Assembly: GCF_002261425.1 (NCBI RefSeq)
Contig: NZ_NEVJ01000001.1
Coordinates: 620,001 to 684,000, forward strand
Length of the DNA: 64,000 bases
DNA from: Bordetella genomosp. 9
GTDB lineage: Bacteria; Pseudomonadota; Gammaproteobacteria; Burkholderiales; Burkholderiaceae_B
Direction of reading: 5' to 3'
Numbering within the stretch: the stretch's first letter is position 1; each line of letters opens with the position of its first letter. The position numbers and the translations under genes are program-made. Of this stretch, positions 24,323 through 32,169 are shown piece after piece. Under the pieces are notes generated by a model. It was not told the DNA's origin and ran no database searches. It saw nothing but the letters and a program-made list of their open reading frames with translations.

Positions 24323-25666
24323 TTACGACTTGCGGTCGAAGTAGCCCTGCTGGATCGCCCGCAGCCACACCGGGCCGATCACGCGGACCTGGCGATTGAC
24401 GATGCTGTGATTGAATCCTTCGATGCGGATCAGCACGTGCTTGCCGATGTAGGGCGCCATCATGGTGCGGGCCGCTTCCATCCAATCGACGGGATAGACT
24501 TCGTCATAGGTGCCGTTCATGTCCCACACGGGCAACCCCTTCAGCGCCGGGCCGGGCATGCTGGTCGCCAGGATGTCGTTCAGCATCTTGTTGAAGCCCG
24601 CCTGCTTCATCTTGGCGGGGACGAAGGGCGCCATGTACAGCCGCAGGGCGAGCTCGGAAAGCGCGCCCGCGTTGTAGAACATGATGGGGTCTTCGACTTC
24701 CTTGAAGCGCGGCTCTTTCAGGTCGCGCGCCCAGCGGGCGTCCTTTTCCGCGGGGTCGGCGCGCTTGTTGTAGAACTCGAAGTCCGCGCGCCCGCGGCCG
24801 CGCACGCGCAGGGCGGATTTCTCATACGGCCAATCCCAGCGGCCCGCCTGGGCGGCGCCGTAGTAATACGCCACGCCGGGGGGCGAAGAGCCCCAGTTCA
24901 GGTAGCCATCCGGGCGCACGCGCTCGGCCAGCGGCCACATCAAGGCGCCGCCGGTGGAAAAGCCCCAGTACAGCACCATGGACTTCCTGCGTTCCTGGTC
25001 CGACAGCGTACTGCGCAGGCCGGCCTCCAGTCCGTCGACCATGGCGACCGGCGTCGCAGCGACCATCTCGTTGAACAGCTGCGTACCTGGCTTGGGAAAG
25101 CGTACGTATTCGCTGCCGCTCTTGCTGGCCGTATTGCCCGCGGGCTGGATGGTGTAGTCGTCCTTGGACCAGTATGCCTTCTGGTGCTGCGAGAAGATGG
25201 GCATGCGCTCGTCCAGCGGGATGGTTTCCCAGGTGCCGCTGCGATCGGGGGCGAAGAAATTCCAGCGTCCCACGCGCGTCAACGCGATGAAGGTGATGCC
25301 GCGCTTGGCGAGCCACACGCCTATGCCTTCCTTGCCTTCATCCGTTTCGATGAACCCGTTCGCGCTGGAGCTGCCTTCCTCCGTGGCGACGAGCACGACC
25401 TTGCGGCCGTTGTGCATCAAGGGCTTCGCGGGTTCCAAGCGCATGACGACCTGGGTGAAGGTCATGCCGTTCGCGGGATAGTCGACGTAGGTGATTTTCT
25501 TCGTGAACTGGCTGGTTTCGGGATAGTCTTTGCCCGCGAGTATCTCTTCGACCTGCGCTTGCGGCAGTGTTCCCTTGTCCGCCGGCAGCGTCCAGGCCGC
25601 GGCGGTGGTCATGTAGAAAGCGGAAAGCGCCGCGGCGGCGGCCCCGGCGATGGATTTGTACGGCAT
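24323..25666 (-). CDS. Secreted alpha/beta hydrolase-like protein of unknown substrate
   Basis: A 447-residue protein with a Sec signal peptide (about 1-24; AGAAAAALSAFYMTTAAAW). The nucleophile elbow is YWGFSTGGALMW (G-x-S-x-G). A candidate catalytic His is in RIEGFNHSIVNRQ near the C-terminus, and an Asp is in VWDMNGTYDEVYPVDW. The N-terminal part (VEEILAGKDYPETSQFTKKI) and the large middle insertion are unusual for short lipases. The best match by feel is the uncharacterised exported hydrolases of beta-proteobacteria; no specific esterase type can be named. No adjacent gene suggests a pathway. Confidence 0.75.
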   Translation of the reverse strand: MPYKSIAGAAAAALSAFYMTTAAAWTLPADKGTLPQAQVEEILAGKDYPETSQFTKKITYVDYPANGMTFTQVVMRLEPAKPLMHNGRKVVLVATEEGSSSANGFIETDEGKEGIGVWLAKRGITFIALTRVGRWNFFAPDRSGTWETIPLDERMPIFSQHQKAYWSKDDYTIQPAGNTASKSGSEYVRFPKPGTQLFNEMVAATPVAMVDGLEAGLRSTLSDQERRKSMVLYWGFSTGGALMWPLAERVRPDGYLNWGSSPPGVAYYYGAAQAGRWDWPYEKSALRVRGRGRADFEFYNKRADPAEKDARWARDLKEPRFKEVEDPIMFYNAGALSELALRLYMAPFVPAKMKQAGFNKMLNDILATSMPGPALKGLPVWDMNGTYDEVYPVDWMEAARTMMAPYIGKHVLIRIEGFNHSIVNRQVRVIGPVWLRAIQQGYFDRKS

Positions 25667-25889
25667 GGATGCATCGGTCCGTGTAAGGGTTTATGGCGCG
25701 CTGCCGCTGGCGCGGCAGCGCCGCGGTGCGTGCAGCACAGGCATGGTGCCACGAGCGGGACCATGCAGAACCTCGCTTCCCCGATGTGGCGCGCACATTC
25801 CCTGTTGTAGCGCGGCCATGCACCCCCATGTGGCGAAATCCGCGGCGCGTACGCAACAGCGTGGGCCGGGCCGACCCGCCACGTCCGCT

Positions 25890-26612
25890 CTACACCGGTG
25901 CGCTTCCCACCGACAGGCCGCCGCAGGCGTACAGCACCTGTCCCGTCACGAAGCGGGCATCATCGGACAGGAAAAACGCGATGGTGCCGGCGATGTCTTC
26001 CGGCTGGCCCAGCCGGCGCAAGGGGATGCGTTCGGCGAGCCTGCGCGCCGCGTCTTCGTCCATGGGGTTGTTCTTCTTGTACAGCTCGGTCAGTACCGGC
26101 CCCGGCGCCACCGCATTGACGGTGATGCCATGCGGGCCCAGCTCCAGCGCCCAGGTGCGCGTGTAGCCGATCAGGCCGCTCTTGGCGCCCGCGTAGGCCG
26201 TGCGGCGCGGGATGCCCAGCGCGGCGCGGCTGGAAATGTTGACGATCGCGCCGCGGCCCTTGGCGATCATGGCCGGCAGGCAGGCCTGCACGCACTGGAT
26301 CGGCGCGCGCATGTTGACCGCCAGGATGCGGTCCAGCTCCTCGACGGAGGTCTCCTGCAGCGTGCTCGACGTGGTGAGTCCGGCATTGTTCACCACGTTG
26401 TCCACCGGGAACGCCGCCGTGATGCGCGCCAGCACGTCGGCGGTGGCCGCCGCGTCGGCCAGGTCGACTTCGTGGAAATCGCCAGGGAATCCATCCGCCG
26501 GCGCATGGCGCGCCAGGCCGATCACATGATGCCCGTCGCGCGCCAGGCGCTCCGCGGTGGCGCGGCCGATGCCGCGGTTGGCGCCGGTAATGAGCGTGAT
26601 GCGGTCGGCCAT
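25890..26612 (-). CDS. Short-chain dehydrogenase/reductase (SDR)
   Basis: A 240-residue SDR with cofactor motif TGANRGIG, the NNAG structural motif and active-site Y-x-x-x-K in TAYAGAKSGLIGYT (catalytic Ser in VNISSRAALG). It resembles FabG-like 3-oxoacyl reductases and sugar or steroid dehydrogenases; the substrate is not predictable. The start lies two bases after the stop of the upstream Bug-type binding-protein gene, so the two genes are coupled. That pairing (uptake protein + SDR) suggests a small pathway for an imported organic acid. Confidence 0.88.
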   Translation of the reverse strand: MADRITLITGANRGIGRATAERLARDGHHVIGLARHAPADGFPGDFHEVDLADAAATADVLARITAAFPVDNVVNNAGLTTSSTLQETSVEELDRILAVNMRAPIQCVQACLPAMIAKGRGAIVNISSRAALGIPRRTAYAGAKSGLIGYTRTWALELGPHGITVNAVAPGPVLTELYKKNNPMDEDAARRLAERIPLRRLGQPEDIAGTIAFFLSDDARFVTGQVLYACGGLSVGSAPV

Positions 26613-26614
26613 GG

Positions 26615-27637
26615 TCAATCCACGTGGGCGCCCGAGCGCTTGACGACGTCCGCCCAGCGGGAGACCTCGCCCCGCACGAAGGTGCTGAACTGCGCCGGGC
26701 TGTTGGGCGGCGGCGGCAGCGCGATCCCCGATTGCTTGTATATCCCTTGCAGTTTGGTCGTGGCCAGCGCCTTGTTGAGCGCCGCGTTCATCCTGTCGAC
26801 GATGGCGGGATCGGTGTCCTTGGGCGCGAACAGGCCGAACCACGACACGACGTTGAAGTCCGGCAGGCCGGACTCGCGCAGCGTCGGGATGTCCGGCGCC
26901 GATGGCGAGCGCTCGGCCGACGTCACGCCCAGCGCGCGCAGCTTGCCGGCCTGCACATTGGGCAGTTCGGTCGGCAGGTTGTCGAAGATCGAATCGACCT
27001 GTCCGCCCAGCAGGTCGGTCATGGCGGGTCCGCTGCCCCGGTAGGGCACGTGCAGGATCTGCGTGCCGGTCTGTATCTTGAACAGTTCGCAGGACATATG
27101 GATCGCCGACCCGGTGCCGGACGACGCGCAGGTCAGCTTGCCGGGATGGGATTTCGCATACGCGATGTAGTCCTGCACGTTATGGATGGGCAGCTTGGGA
27201 TTGACCACCAGCACGTTGGGCACGGTGCCCAGCAGGGCGACGTTGCGGTAGTCGGCCGCGATGTCGTAGTTCAGGTTGGTATACAGGGTCCGATTGATCG
27301 CGTTGGCGGTGGAGCCGACATAGAACGTGTAGCCGTCTGGCGCCGCGCGCTTGACGAACTCCGCGCCGATGTTGCTGTTGGCGCCGGTGCGGTTCTCGAC
27401 GACGAAGGGATGGCCCGTCTGCTCGGTGAGCACGCTCGCGACGGCGCGGGCGATGATGTCGGTCGTACCGCCGGGCGCGTACCCCACGATCAGGTTGACC
27501 TGCTGCGCCGGCCATCTGGCCGCGCTTTCAGCCGCGGGCGCGGCCCGGGCGGCGCCCGGGAAAATACCTGTGAAGGCGCCGGTAAATATCGATACCGCGA
27601 CCGCCAGCATGGCGGTCCGCGTAGCAGCTTGCATCAT
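26615..27637 (-). CDS. Bug/TctC-family extracytoplasmic solute-binding protein
   Basis: A 340-residue periplasmic binding protein with a signal peptide (about 1-32, ending ARAA). The Bug family hallmarks are present: QVNLIVGYAPGGTTDIIARA at the start of lobe 1, VENRTGANSNIGAEFVKRA, and HVPYRGSGPAMTDLLGGQVD. These proteins bind carboxylates such as citrate, amino acids and nicotinate and feed TctAB permeases. No TctA or TctB gene is next to it, as is common in Bordetella and relatives, which carry many orphan Bug genes. It is upstream of, and coupled to, an SDR gene. Confidence 0.93.
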   Translation of the reverse strand: MMQAATRTAMLAVAVSIFTGAFTGIFPGAARAAPAAESAARWPAQQVNLIVGYAPGGTTDIIARAVASVLTEQTGHPFVVENRTGANSNIGAEFVKRAAPDGYTFYVGSTANAINRTLYTNLNYDIAADYRNVALLGTVPNVLVVNPKLPIHNVQDYIAYAKSHPGKLTCASSGTGSAIHMSCELFKIQTGTQILHVPYRGSGPAMTDLLGGQVDSIFDNLPTELPNVQAGKLRALGVTSAERSPSAPDIPTLRESGLPDFNVVSWFGLFAPKDTDPAIVDRMNAALNKALATTKLQGIYKQSGIALPPPPNSPAQFSTFVRGEVSRWADVVKRSGAHVD

Positions 27638-27739
27638 CGTTGTCTCCTCGTTTGCCGCTGGTCGCGGCTTATGGCGTTATGCAGGCGTTATGCATCCCGT
27701 GCTTGCCCGTGCCGCGACAGCCGTCGCCGGCGCGGGGCG

Positions 27740-28564
27740 TCAGCGCGGCACGGAACCCTGGATCGTGATGCGGTGCATGGCCCGGCGCTCTCCGGGATAG
27801 TCATTGATGGCGTAGTGCATCGTGCAACGATTGTCCCAGAACGCCATCGACCCCTTGCGCCAGCGGAAGCGGCAGGTGTTCTCGGGCTTGGCGCTGTGCT
27901 GGTACAGGTACTGCAGCAGCGGCAGGCTTTCTTCGCGAGTCATGCCTTCGAAGGCGTAGGTGAACGGATGATTCACGAACAGGCATTTCCGGCCGGTCTC
28001 TTCATGCGTGCGCACCACCGGGTGCACGCTGTCGATGACCCCCACGTCTTCGCGCAGCTTGGTCGAGCGCGTCGCGTTGCGCGCCTGCGAGTTGGCCGAC
28101 AGGAAGTTGTTGCTGTGCACGGCCCGCATGCCTTCGAGCTGCCGCTTCAGGGCATCGGACAAGGTGTCGTAGGCGCGGTAGAGGTTGCACCACAGGGTAT
28201 CGCCGCCCACCTCCGGCACTTCCCGTCCGTACAGGATGGAGCCCAGGGGCGGCGTGGGGTGGTAGGTCTCGTCCGTATGCCAGGTGTCGCCGATGACGTC
28301 CTTGTCCGTCGGTTCCTTGACGACCGGCATGATCTGCGGATAGTCCGGCAGGGTGTGATAGACCGGCGTCATGCTGATTTCGCCGAAGCATTGCGCGAAG
28401 GCAATATGCTTTTCGGGCGTCAGGTCCTGATCGCGGAAGAAAATCACCTGGTGATCGAGCAGGGCCCGCCGGATGGCTGCCACCTCGTCCGCACCCAGGT
28501 TCCGCGATATATCGATGTCCAGCAGTTCCGCGCCGATCACGCCCGTCAACCTGCGTATTTCCAT
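27740..28564 (-). CDS. TauD/TfdA-family Fe(II)/2-oxoglutarate dioxygenase
   Basis: A 274-residue dioxygenase. Metal-binding H-x-D is seen in TWHTDETYHPTPP, and the distal His in DNRCTMHYAINDYPG; the 2-oxoglutarate-binding Arg is likely in GERRAMHRITIQG. The family includes taurine, 2,4-D and alkylsulfatase oxygenases; the substrate here is unknown. The ATG at 28564 is chosen over an earlier Met because GAGG lies five bases upstream and the domain starts at once (MEIRRLTGVIGAEL). It is divergent from a LysR regulator, with a perfect palindrome in between. Confidence 0.9.
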   Translation of the reverse strand: MEIRRLTGVIGAELLDIDISRNLGADEVAAIRRALLDHQVIFFRDQDLTPEKHIAFAQCFGEISMTPVYHTLPDYPQIMPVVKEPTDKDVIGDTWHTDETYHPTPPLGSILYGREVPEVGGDTLWCNLYRAYDTLSDALKRQLEGMRAVHSNNFLSANSQARNATRSTKLREDVGVIDSVHPVVRTHEETGRKCLFVNHPFTYAFEGMTREESLPLLQYLYQHSAKPENTCRFRWRKGSMAFWDNRCTMHYAINDYPGERRAMHRITIQGSVPR

Positions 28565-28626
28565 GTCGTCCTCGCTATGGTCCCGGCCTGATGATGACCG
28601 TGTGGCCAAAGTTTATCGACGGCCAT

Positions 28627-28641
28627 TATTAGCGTCTAATA
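28627..28641. promoter_or_regulatory. LysR-type operator, perfect palindrome
   Basis: TATTAG and CTAATA are separated by CGT, giving a 15-bp palindrome that contains a T-N11-A core. It lies 40 bp before the LysR start and 63 bp before the dioxygenase start, the standard position for a regulator controlling a divergent target and itself. Confidence 0.6.
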
Positions 28642-28681
28642 CAGTTTCGTGAGTCGATTGATAGGCAAATACGGATAAATC

Positions 28682-29593
28682 ATGGATCTCAAGCGCCTGC
28701 GTTATTTCGTCGCGGTGGCGGAGGAGGCCCACTTCGGGCGGGCGGCCAGCCGGCTCGGTATCAGCCAGCCGCCGCTCAGCGAGCACATCCAGGCGCTCGA
28801 GGCCGAGCTGGGCTGCAAGCTGCTGTTTCGCACCACCCGTTCGGTCAGCCTGACCGCAGAGGGCGAAGCCCTGCTCGAGCACGCGCGCGCCATCCTGCGC
28901 GACGTGGACAAATGCCGCGAGGTCATACACGCGGCCCGCAGCAAGGACAGCCTGACCCTGACGCTGGGGCTGCTGCACGCGCATACCTACACCTTCCTGC
29001 CCGCGCTGCTGCGCGAGTACTTCGCACAGGACCCGCGCCGCCGCGTGCACCTGGTCGAATACACCACGACCGAGCAGGTGGGCCGGCTGTTGGAAGGCAC
29101 GATCGATATCGGCCTGGTGCGCGAGCCCATCCACCACGCTTCGCTACGCACGCGCAGACTGTTCTCGGAACGCTACGCAGTGGCGGTGCCGGAGGATTGG
29201 GGGCTGGCGCGGAAGGGCAAGGTCTCGGTGCGGGATTTCGACGGGCGCAGCATGATCGGCTACCCCAGTCACGATGTGCGGCGCAGCACCCAAAGCCTGT
29301 TCCGCGACTTCTTCCATCGCCACGACGTGCGCCCGCTGGATTATTTCGAGGTCAGGACGATGCATGCGTCGCTCGCGCTGGTCGCCGCCGGCCGCGGCTT
29401 CGCGCCCGTGCCACGTTCGCAATCGATGCTGCCGCTGGCGGGCGTGCGCTATTGCGAGTTCCGCGAGCAGGCGCCCGACCTGGCGGTCGGGTTGGCGTGG
29501 CGCGAGGATAAGCCCATGCCGGCCATCGATAGCTTCATCGACGTCTGCGACAGGCACTTCGCCCGCTGGTCCACGGTGCGCGCGGGGCGCTAG
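28682..29593 (+). CDS. LysR-family transcriptional regulator, probable activator of the TauD-like gene
   Basis: A 303-residue LysR protein. The N-terminal winged HTH (about 1-60) contains LRYFVAVAEEAHFGRAASRL, SQPPLSEHIQALE and FRTTRSVSLT. The effector domain follows (about 90-300; LTLGLLHAHTYTFLP). The closest family feel is the CynR/BenM branch, which often regulates aromatic or sulfonate catabolism. It is divergent from the dioxygenase gene and overlaps the convergent di-iron enzyme gene by 4 bp at its 3' end. Confidence 0.92.
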   Translation: MDLKRLRYFVAVAEEAHFGRAASRLGISQPPLSEHIQALEAELGCKLLFRTTRSVSLTAEGEALLEHARAILRDVDKCREVIHAARSKDSLTLTLGLLHAHTYTFLPALLREYFAQDPRRRVHLVEYTTTEQVGRLLEGTIDIGLVREPIHHASLRTRRLFSERYAVAVPEDWGLARKGKVSVRDFDGRSMIGYPSHDVRRSTQSLFRDFFHRHDVRPLDYFEVRTMHASLALVAAGRGFAPVPRSQSMLPLAGVRYCEFREQAPDLAVGLAWREDKPMPAIDSFIDVCDRHFARWSTVRAGR

Positions 29594-31008
29594 ACCGTGG
29601 TCGCCTGGCGGGCCTGCTCGGCGAAGGTGCGGGTGGCGGCCAGGCCTTCCGGCGTGTAGTGCGAGCCGGGGGCGAGCTTGGCCAGCAGGTCGCTGGAAGC
29701 CGCCAGCGAACGCTCCCGGTTCCCGGCCAGGGCGGCGTGCCGCCTGGCGGCGCGGAAGCTCAGGTGACGGCCGTTGACCATGACGCGCGGCAGGCGGCCG
29801 GGCAGCTGCGGGCCTTCCAGGTATTCCTTGCAGTCGCCGGCGATCCAGTCGTAGATGGCCTGGAGCTCGAAGGAATTGAAGACGCCGAACATGCAGGCGT
29901 CGGTCCCCGACAGCAGCGCCCAGAATCGGGACTGCGACGGATCCTGGTGGCGGACGATCCAGTTCTTCTGCTGCAGTGCCTGCAGGAATTCCGGAATGTT
30001 GTCCGGATCGGACAGCCAGGCGTTGACCGTGCGGCCCGCGATCCGGCAGTAATCGGCATGCGCCGCGCGTCCGTAGCGGGACTTCTTGCGGAAGATCTCC
30101 GTGACGACCTGCTGGGGATCGAAACTGGCCGCGATGGCGGTGGAAGATACGCCGACATCGTTGAGCAGGAAACCGCGCTTGACGCGTTCGTAGAACGCCG
30201 CGCGTTGAACGGGCTCCTCCGGCATCAGCCGCAGCACGGCGTCCACCGCCTGGCGGGCGTGGCCCGAGCCGGCGTTGTCCACGGTGACGTGCACGGTGAA
30301 GTAGTACGGGTCGATCCCCAGTTCATCCAGCTCGTAGGCCGTGACATGCAGGTGATAGGGCAGTTGCTCATAGCCCAGGTTGAAGCCGGCCATCTCCGCC
30401 GTCAGCGTGTGGCCGTGCAAGCCTATCGCGAGCTGGGTCGCGCCCTGCTCATACAGGCTGTCGTCCGTGGGCTCCCAGCCGTCCGCGCCGGTGGAACGCA
30501 GCAGATTCAGGAACAGCGTGACGTGGTTCTGTGCCTCGTCGCCCATGCCCAGCTCTTCCAGATAGGTCGAGATCAGCGGTTCGAAGCGCGGGTCGCCCTG
30601 GTGCCGCAGGCTGCCGTACAGCCAGGATCCATCGACCAGCTTGGTCGGCGCGACCTGGGCCAGGAAATAGAGCGCGTGGGAACGGGTAGGGAACATTTCG
30701 CGCGGGCCGCCGGCCTTGCGGCGGGCCAGGTACTGCTGGTAACGGTCGCCGACCGCGTCGACGTTGGCATCCATCCAGGCATACAGGTCCTGCGGGTCGG
30801 CTGGCAATGCCGCCGCGCCCACGTCGACGCCGGCCAGCTTTGCCGCCAACCAGGCGCCGCTGGCCTCCAGCGTGCGTGCGTCGTCGGGGCTGGCCACCAT
30901 CTGTTGATAGAGCTCCTTGTGCGGCATGCCGCCGGAGGGGGCGGCGTCCGTCGCGAGCTCTGCCGTTCGCCGCGCCATGCGTATTGTCTCGTTGGATGAG
31001 CAGGTCAT
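29590..31008 (-). CDS. Iron-containing redox enzyme, haem-oxygenase-like di-iron family
   Basis: An all-helical protein of 462-472 residues resembling the haem-oxygenase-like di-iron oxidase (HDO) superfamily. Candidate metal ligands are Glu and His in MGDEAQNHVTLF (E-x3-H) and the Asp/His in VHVTVDNAGSGHARQA, with Glu in YELDELGIDPYYF. HDO enzymes use a transient di-iron site for N-oxygenation, C-C cleavage or hydroxylation (SznF, UndA, BesC types). Members of this size are annotated only as iron-containing redox enzymes. Two starts are possible (31008 or 30978); neither has a strong ribosome-binding site. It is divergent from a PRMT-like methyltransferase gene. Substrate unknown. Confidence 0.72.
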   Translation of the reverse strand: MTCSSNETIRMARRTAELATDAAPSGGMPHKELYQQMVASPDDARTLEASGAWLAAKLAGVDVGAAALPADPQDLYAWMDANVDAVGDRYQQYLARRKAGGPREMFPTRSHALYFLAQVAPTKLVDGSWLYGSLRHQGDPRFEPLISTYLEELGMGDEAQNHVTLFLNLLRSTGADGWEPTDDSLYEQGATQLAIGLHGHTLTAEMAGFNLGYEQLPYHLHVTAYELDELGIDPYYFTVHVTVDNAGSGHARQAVDAVLRLMPEEPVQRAAFYERVKRGFLLNDVGVSSTAIAASFDPQQVVTEIFRKKSRYGRAAHADYCRIAGRTVNAWLSDPDNIPEFLQALQQKNWIVRHQDPSQSRFWALLSGTDACMFGVFNSFELQAIYDWIAGDCKEYLEGPQLPGRLPRVMVNGRHLSFRAARRHAALAGNRERSLAASSDLLAKLAPGSHYTPEGLAATRTFAEQARQATTV

Positions 31009-31179
31009 TTTTTGGTCCGTGTTCCGTGGATGTCCTTCTTTGGCAAGTTGTGTGCCGCACGGGGGACTATTTCCGCAACGGGTGTAACCAAACCCCACCC
31101 TGGGACGAACTACGGGCTGTGCCAGCCGCGGACAACCCGCGCCGCGCACATCCCCCGGACTCCTGAGGACGCCAAGAAA

Positions 31180-32070
31180 ATGACCATGGTCACCGAGCAA
31201 GACGAGGATAGTAAGTACCTCGGCCAATTCATCCCCATCCAATACCATCACGCCATGCTGATGGACGCCAACCGGATGAAGAACTTCAAGGCCGCCATCG
31301 ACCACGTTGTCAAGCCGGGCGCGAAAGTGCTGGAGCTGGGCGGCGGCACCGGCGTTCTTTCCTGGTTCGCCGCCGCCACGGCGCAAAAGGTCTGGTGCGT
31401 GGAGTTCAATCGCGAGCTGGTGACCGAGGCCAGGCGCTTTCTCGCCATGAATCCCAACGGCGAAAAAGTGGAGGTCGTGCACGCCGACGCCTTCGAGTAT
31501 CTGCCACCCGAGCCGGTCGACGTGATGATCTGCGAAATGATCCACGTCGCCATGCTCAGGGAAAAGCAGGTCGAGATGGTCGAGTCCTTCAAGCGGCGCT
31601 ACCGCGAGCGGTTCGGCGATCCGCTGCCCATCCTGATGCCGACCGCCGTGGTCATGGCGGTGCAGCTTTTGCAGAAGGCCTATGATTTCGAAGGCTTCCA
31701 CGCACCCATCATCCAGGTGGAAGAGCTGGGGGCGAACGCGCCGGGAACCGTGGACCTGGCCCAGCCGGCGGTCTACAGCCTGCTGGACTTCACCCTCGAT
31801 ACGCCGATGGACATCGCCTGGGACGGCACGGTCGTGATCGAGCGTGGCGGCGTCGTGAACACCCTTCGTTTCATCACCAAGAACATTCTTGCCATGGTCA
31901 TGGAACGAGGCTCCACCATCGATTGGCTGAACCGGTATATGACATTCCCGCTGCGCACGCCCCTGAGCGTGGAAGCCGGCGATACACTGAGGATCCGCTT
32001 CCGGTACCGGGCGGGTGATTTCCTCTCCGTACTGACCGATGCGCTGGAGGTCGAAGTCGTACCGCGATAG
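31180..32070 (+). CDS. SAM-dependent methyltransferase resembling protein arginine methyltransferases
   Basis: A 296-residue class I methyltransferase. Motif I is KVLELGGGTGVLSWFAA and post I is WCVEFN. The segment VMICEMIHVAMLREKQVEM has two glutamates spaced like the double-E loop of PRMTs. A C-terminal beta-barrel-like stretch (about 200-296; YMTFPLRTPLSVEAGDTLRI, then FRYRAGDFLSVL) also fits PRMTs. The C-terminal THW motif of eukaryotic PRMTs is not obvious, so the acceptor may differ. GAGG precedes the ATG by about 11 bases. It is divergent from the di-iron enzyme, and the two may act on one substrate. This is inference from position. Confidence 0.75.
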   Translation: MTMVTEQDEDSKYLGQFIPIQYHHAMLMDANRMKNFKAAIDHVVKPGAKVLELGGGTGVLSWFAAATAQKVWCVEFNRELVTEARRFLAMNPNGEKVEVVHADAFEYLPPEPVDVMICEMIHVAMLREKQVEMVESFKRRYRERFGDPLPILMPTAVVMAVQLLQKAYDFEGFHAPIIQVEELGANAPGTVDLAQPAVYSLLDFTLDTPMDIAWDGTVVIERGGVVNTLRFITKNILAMVMERGSTIDWLNRYMTFPLRTPLSVEAGDTLRIRFRYRAGDFLSVLTDALEVEVVPR

Positions 32071-32169
32071 TCCTCATGGCAGGACCACGGCGGCCCGTGG
32101 CGGGGGTGTGTAACAAAGTTGGCTCCTTGTTGTACCATTGCGCACAAAATGAACCGCATGGGGTGCGAG

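Noticed and set aside
26615..27637. Assigning this Bug protein as the missing TctC partner of the TctA permease at 7123-8511.
   Set aside because: It is 16 kb away in a separate operon with an SDR; nothing in sequence links the two.
31041..31056. Sigma-54-like TGGCAA-N5-GTGCC in the gap before the PRMT-like gene.
   Set aside because: GG and GC are correctly spaced, but the -24 and -12 elements are poor and no sigma-54 activator is adjacent.
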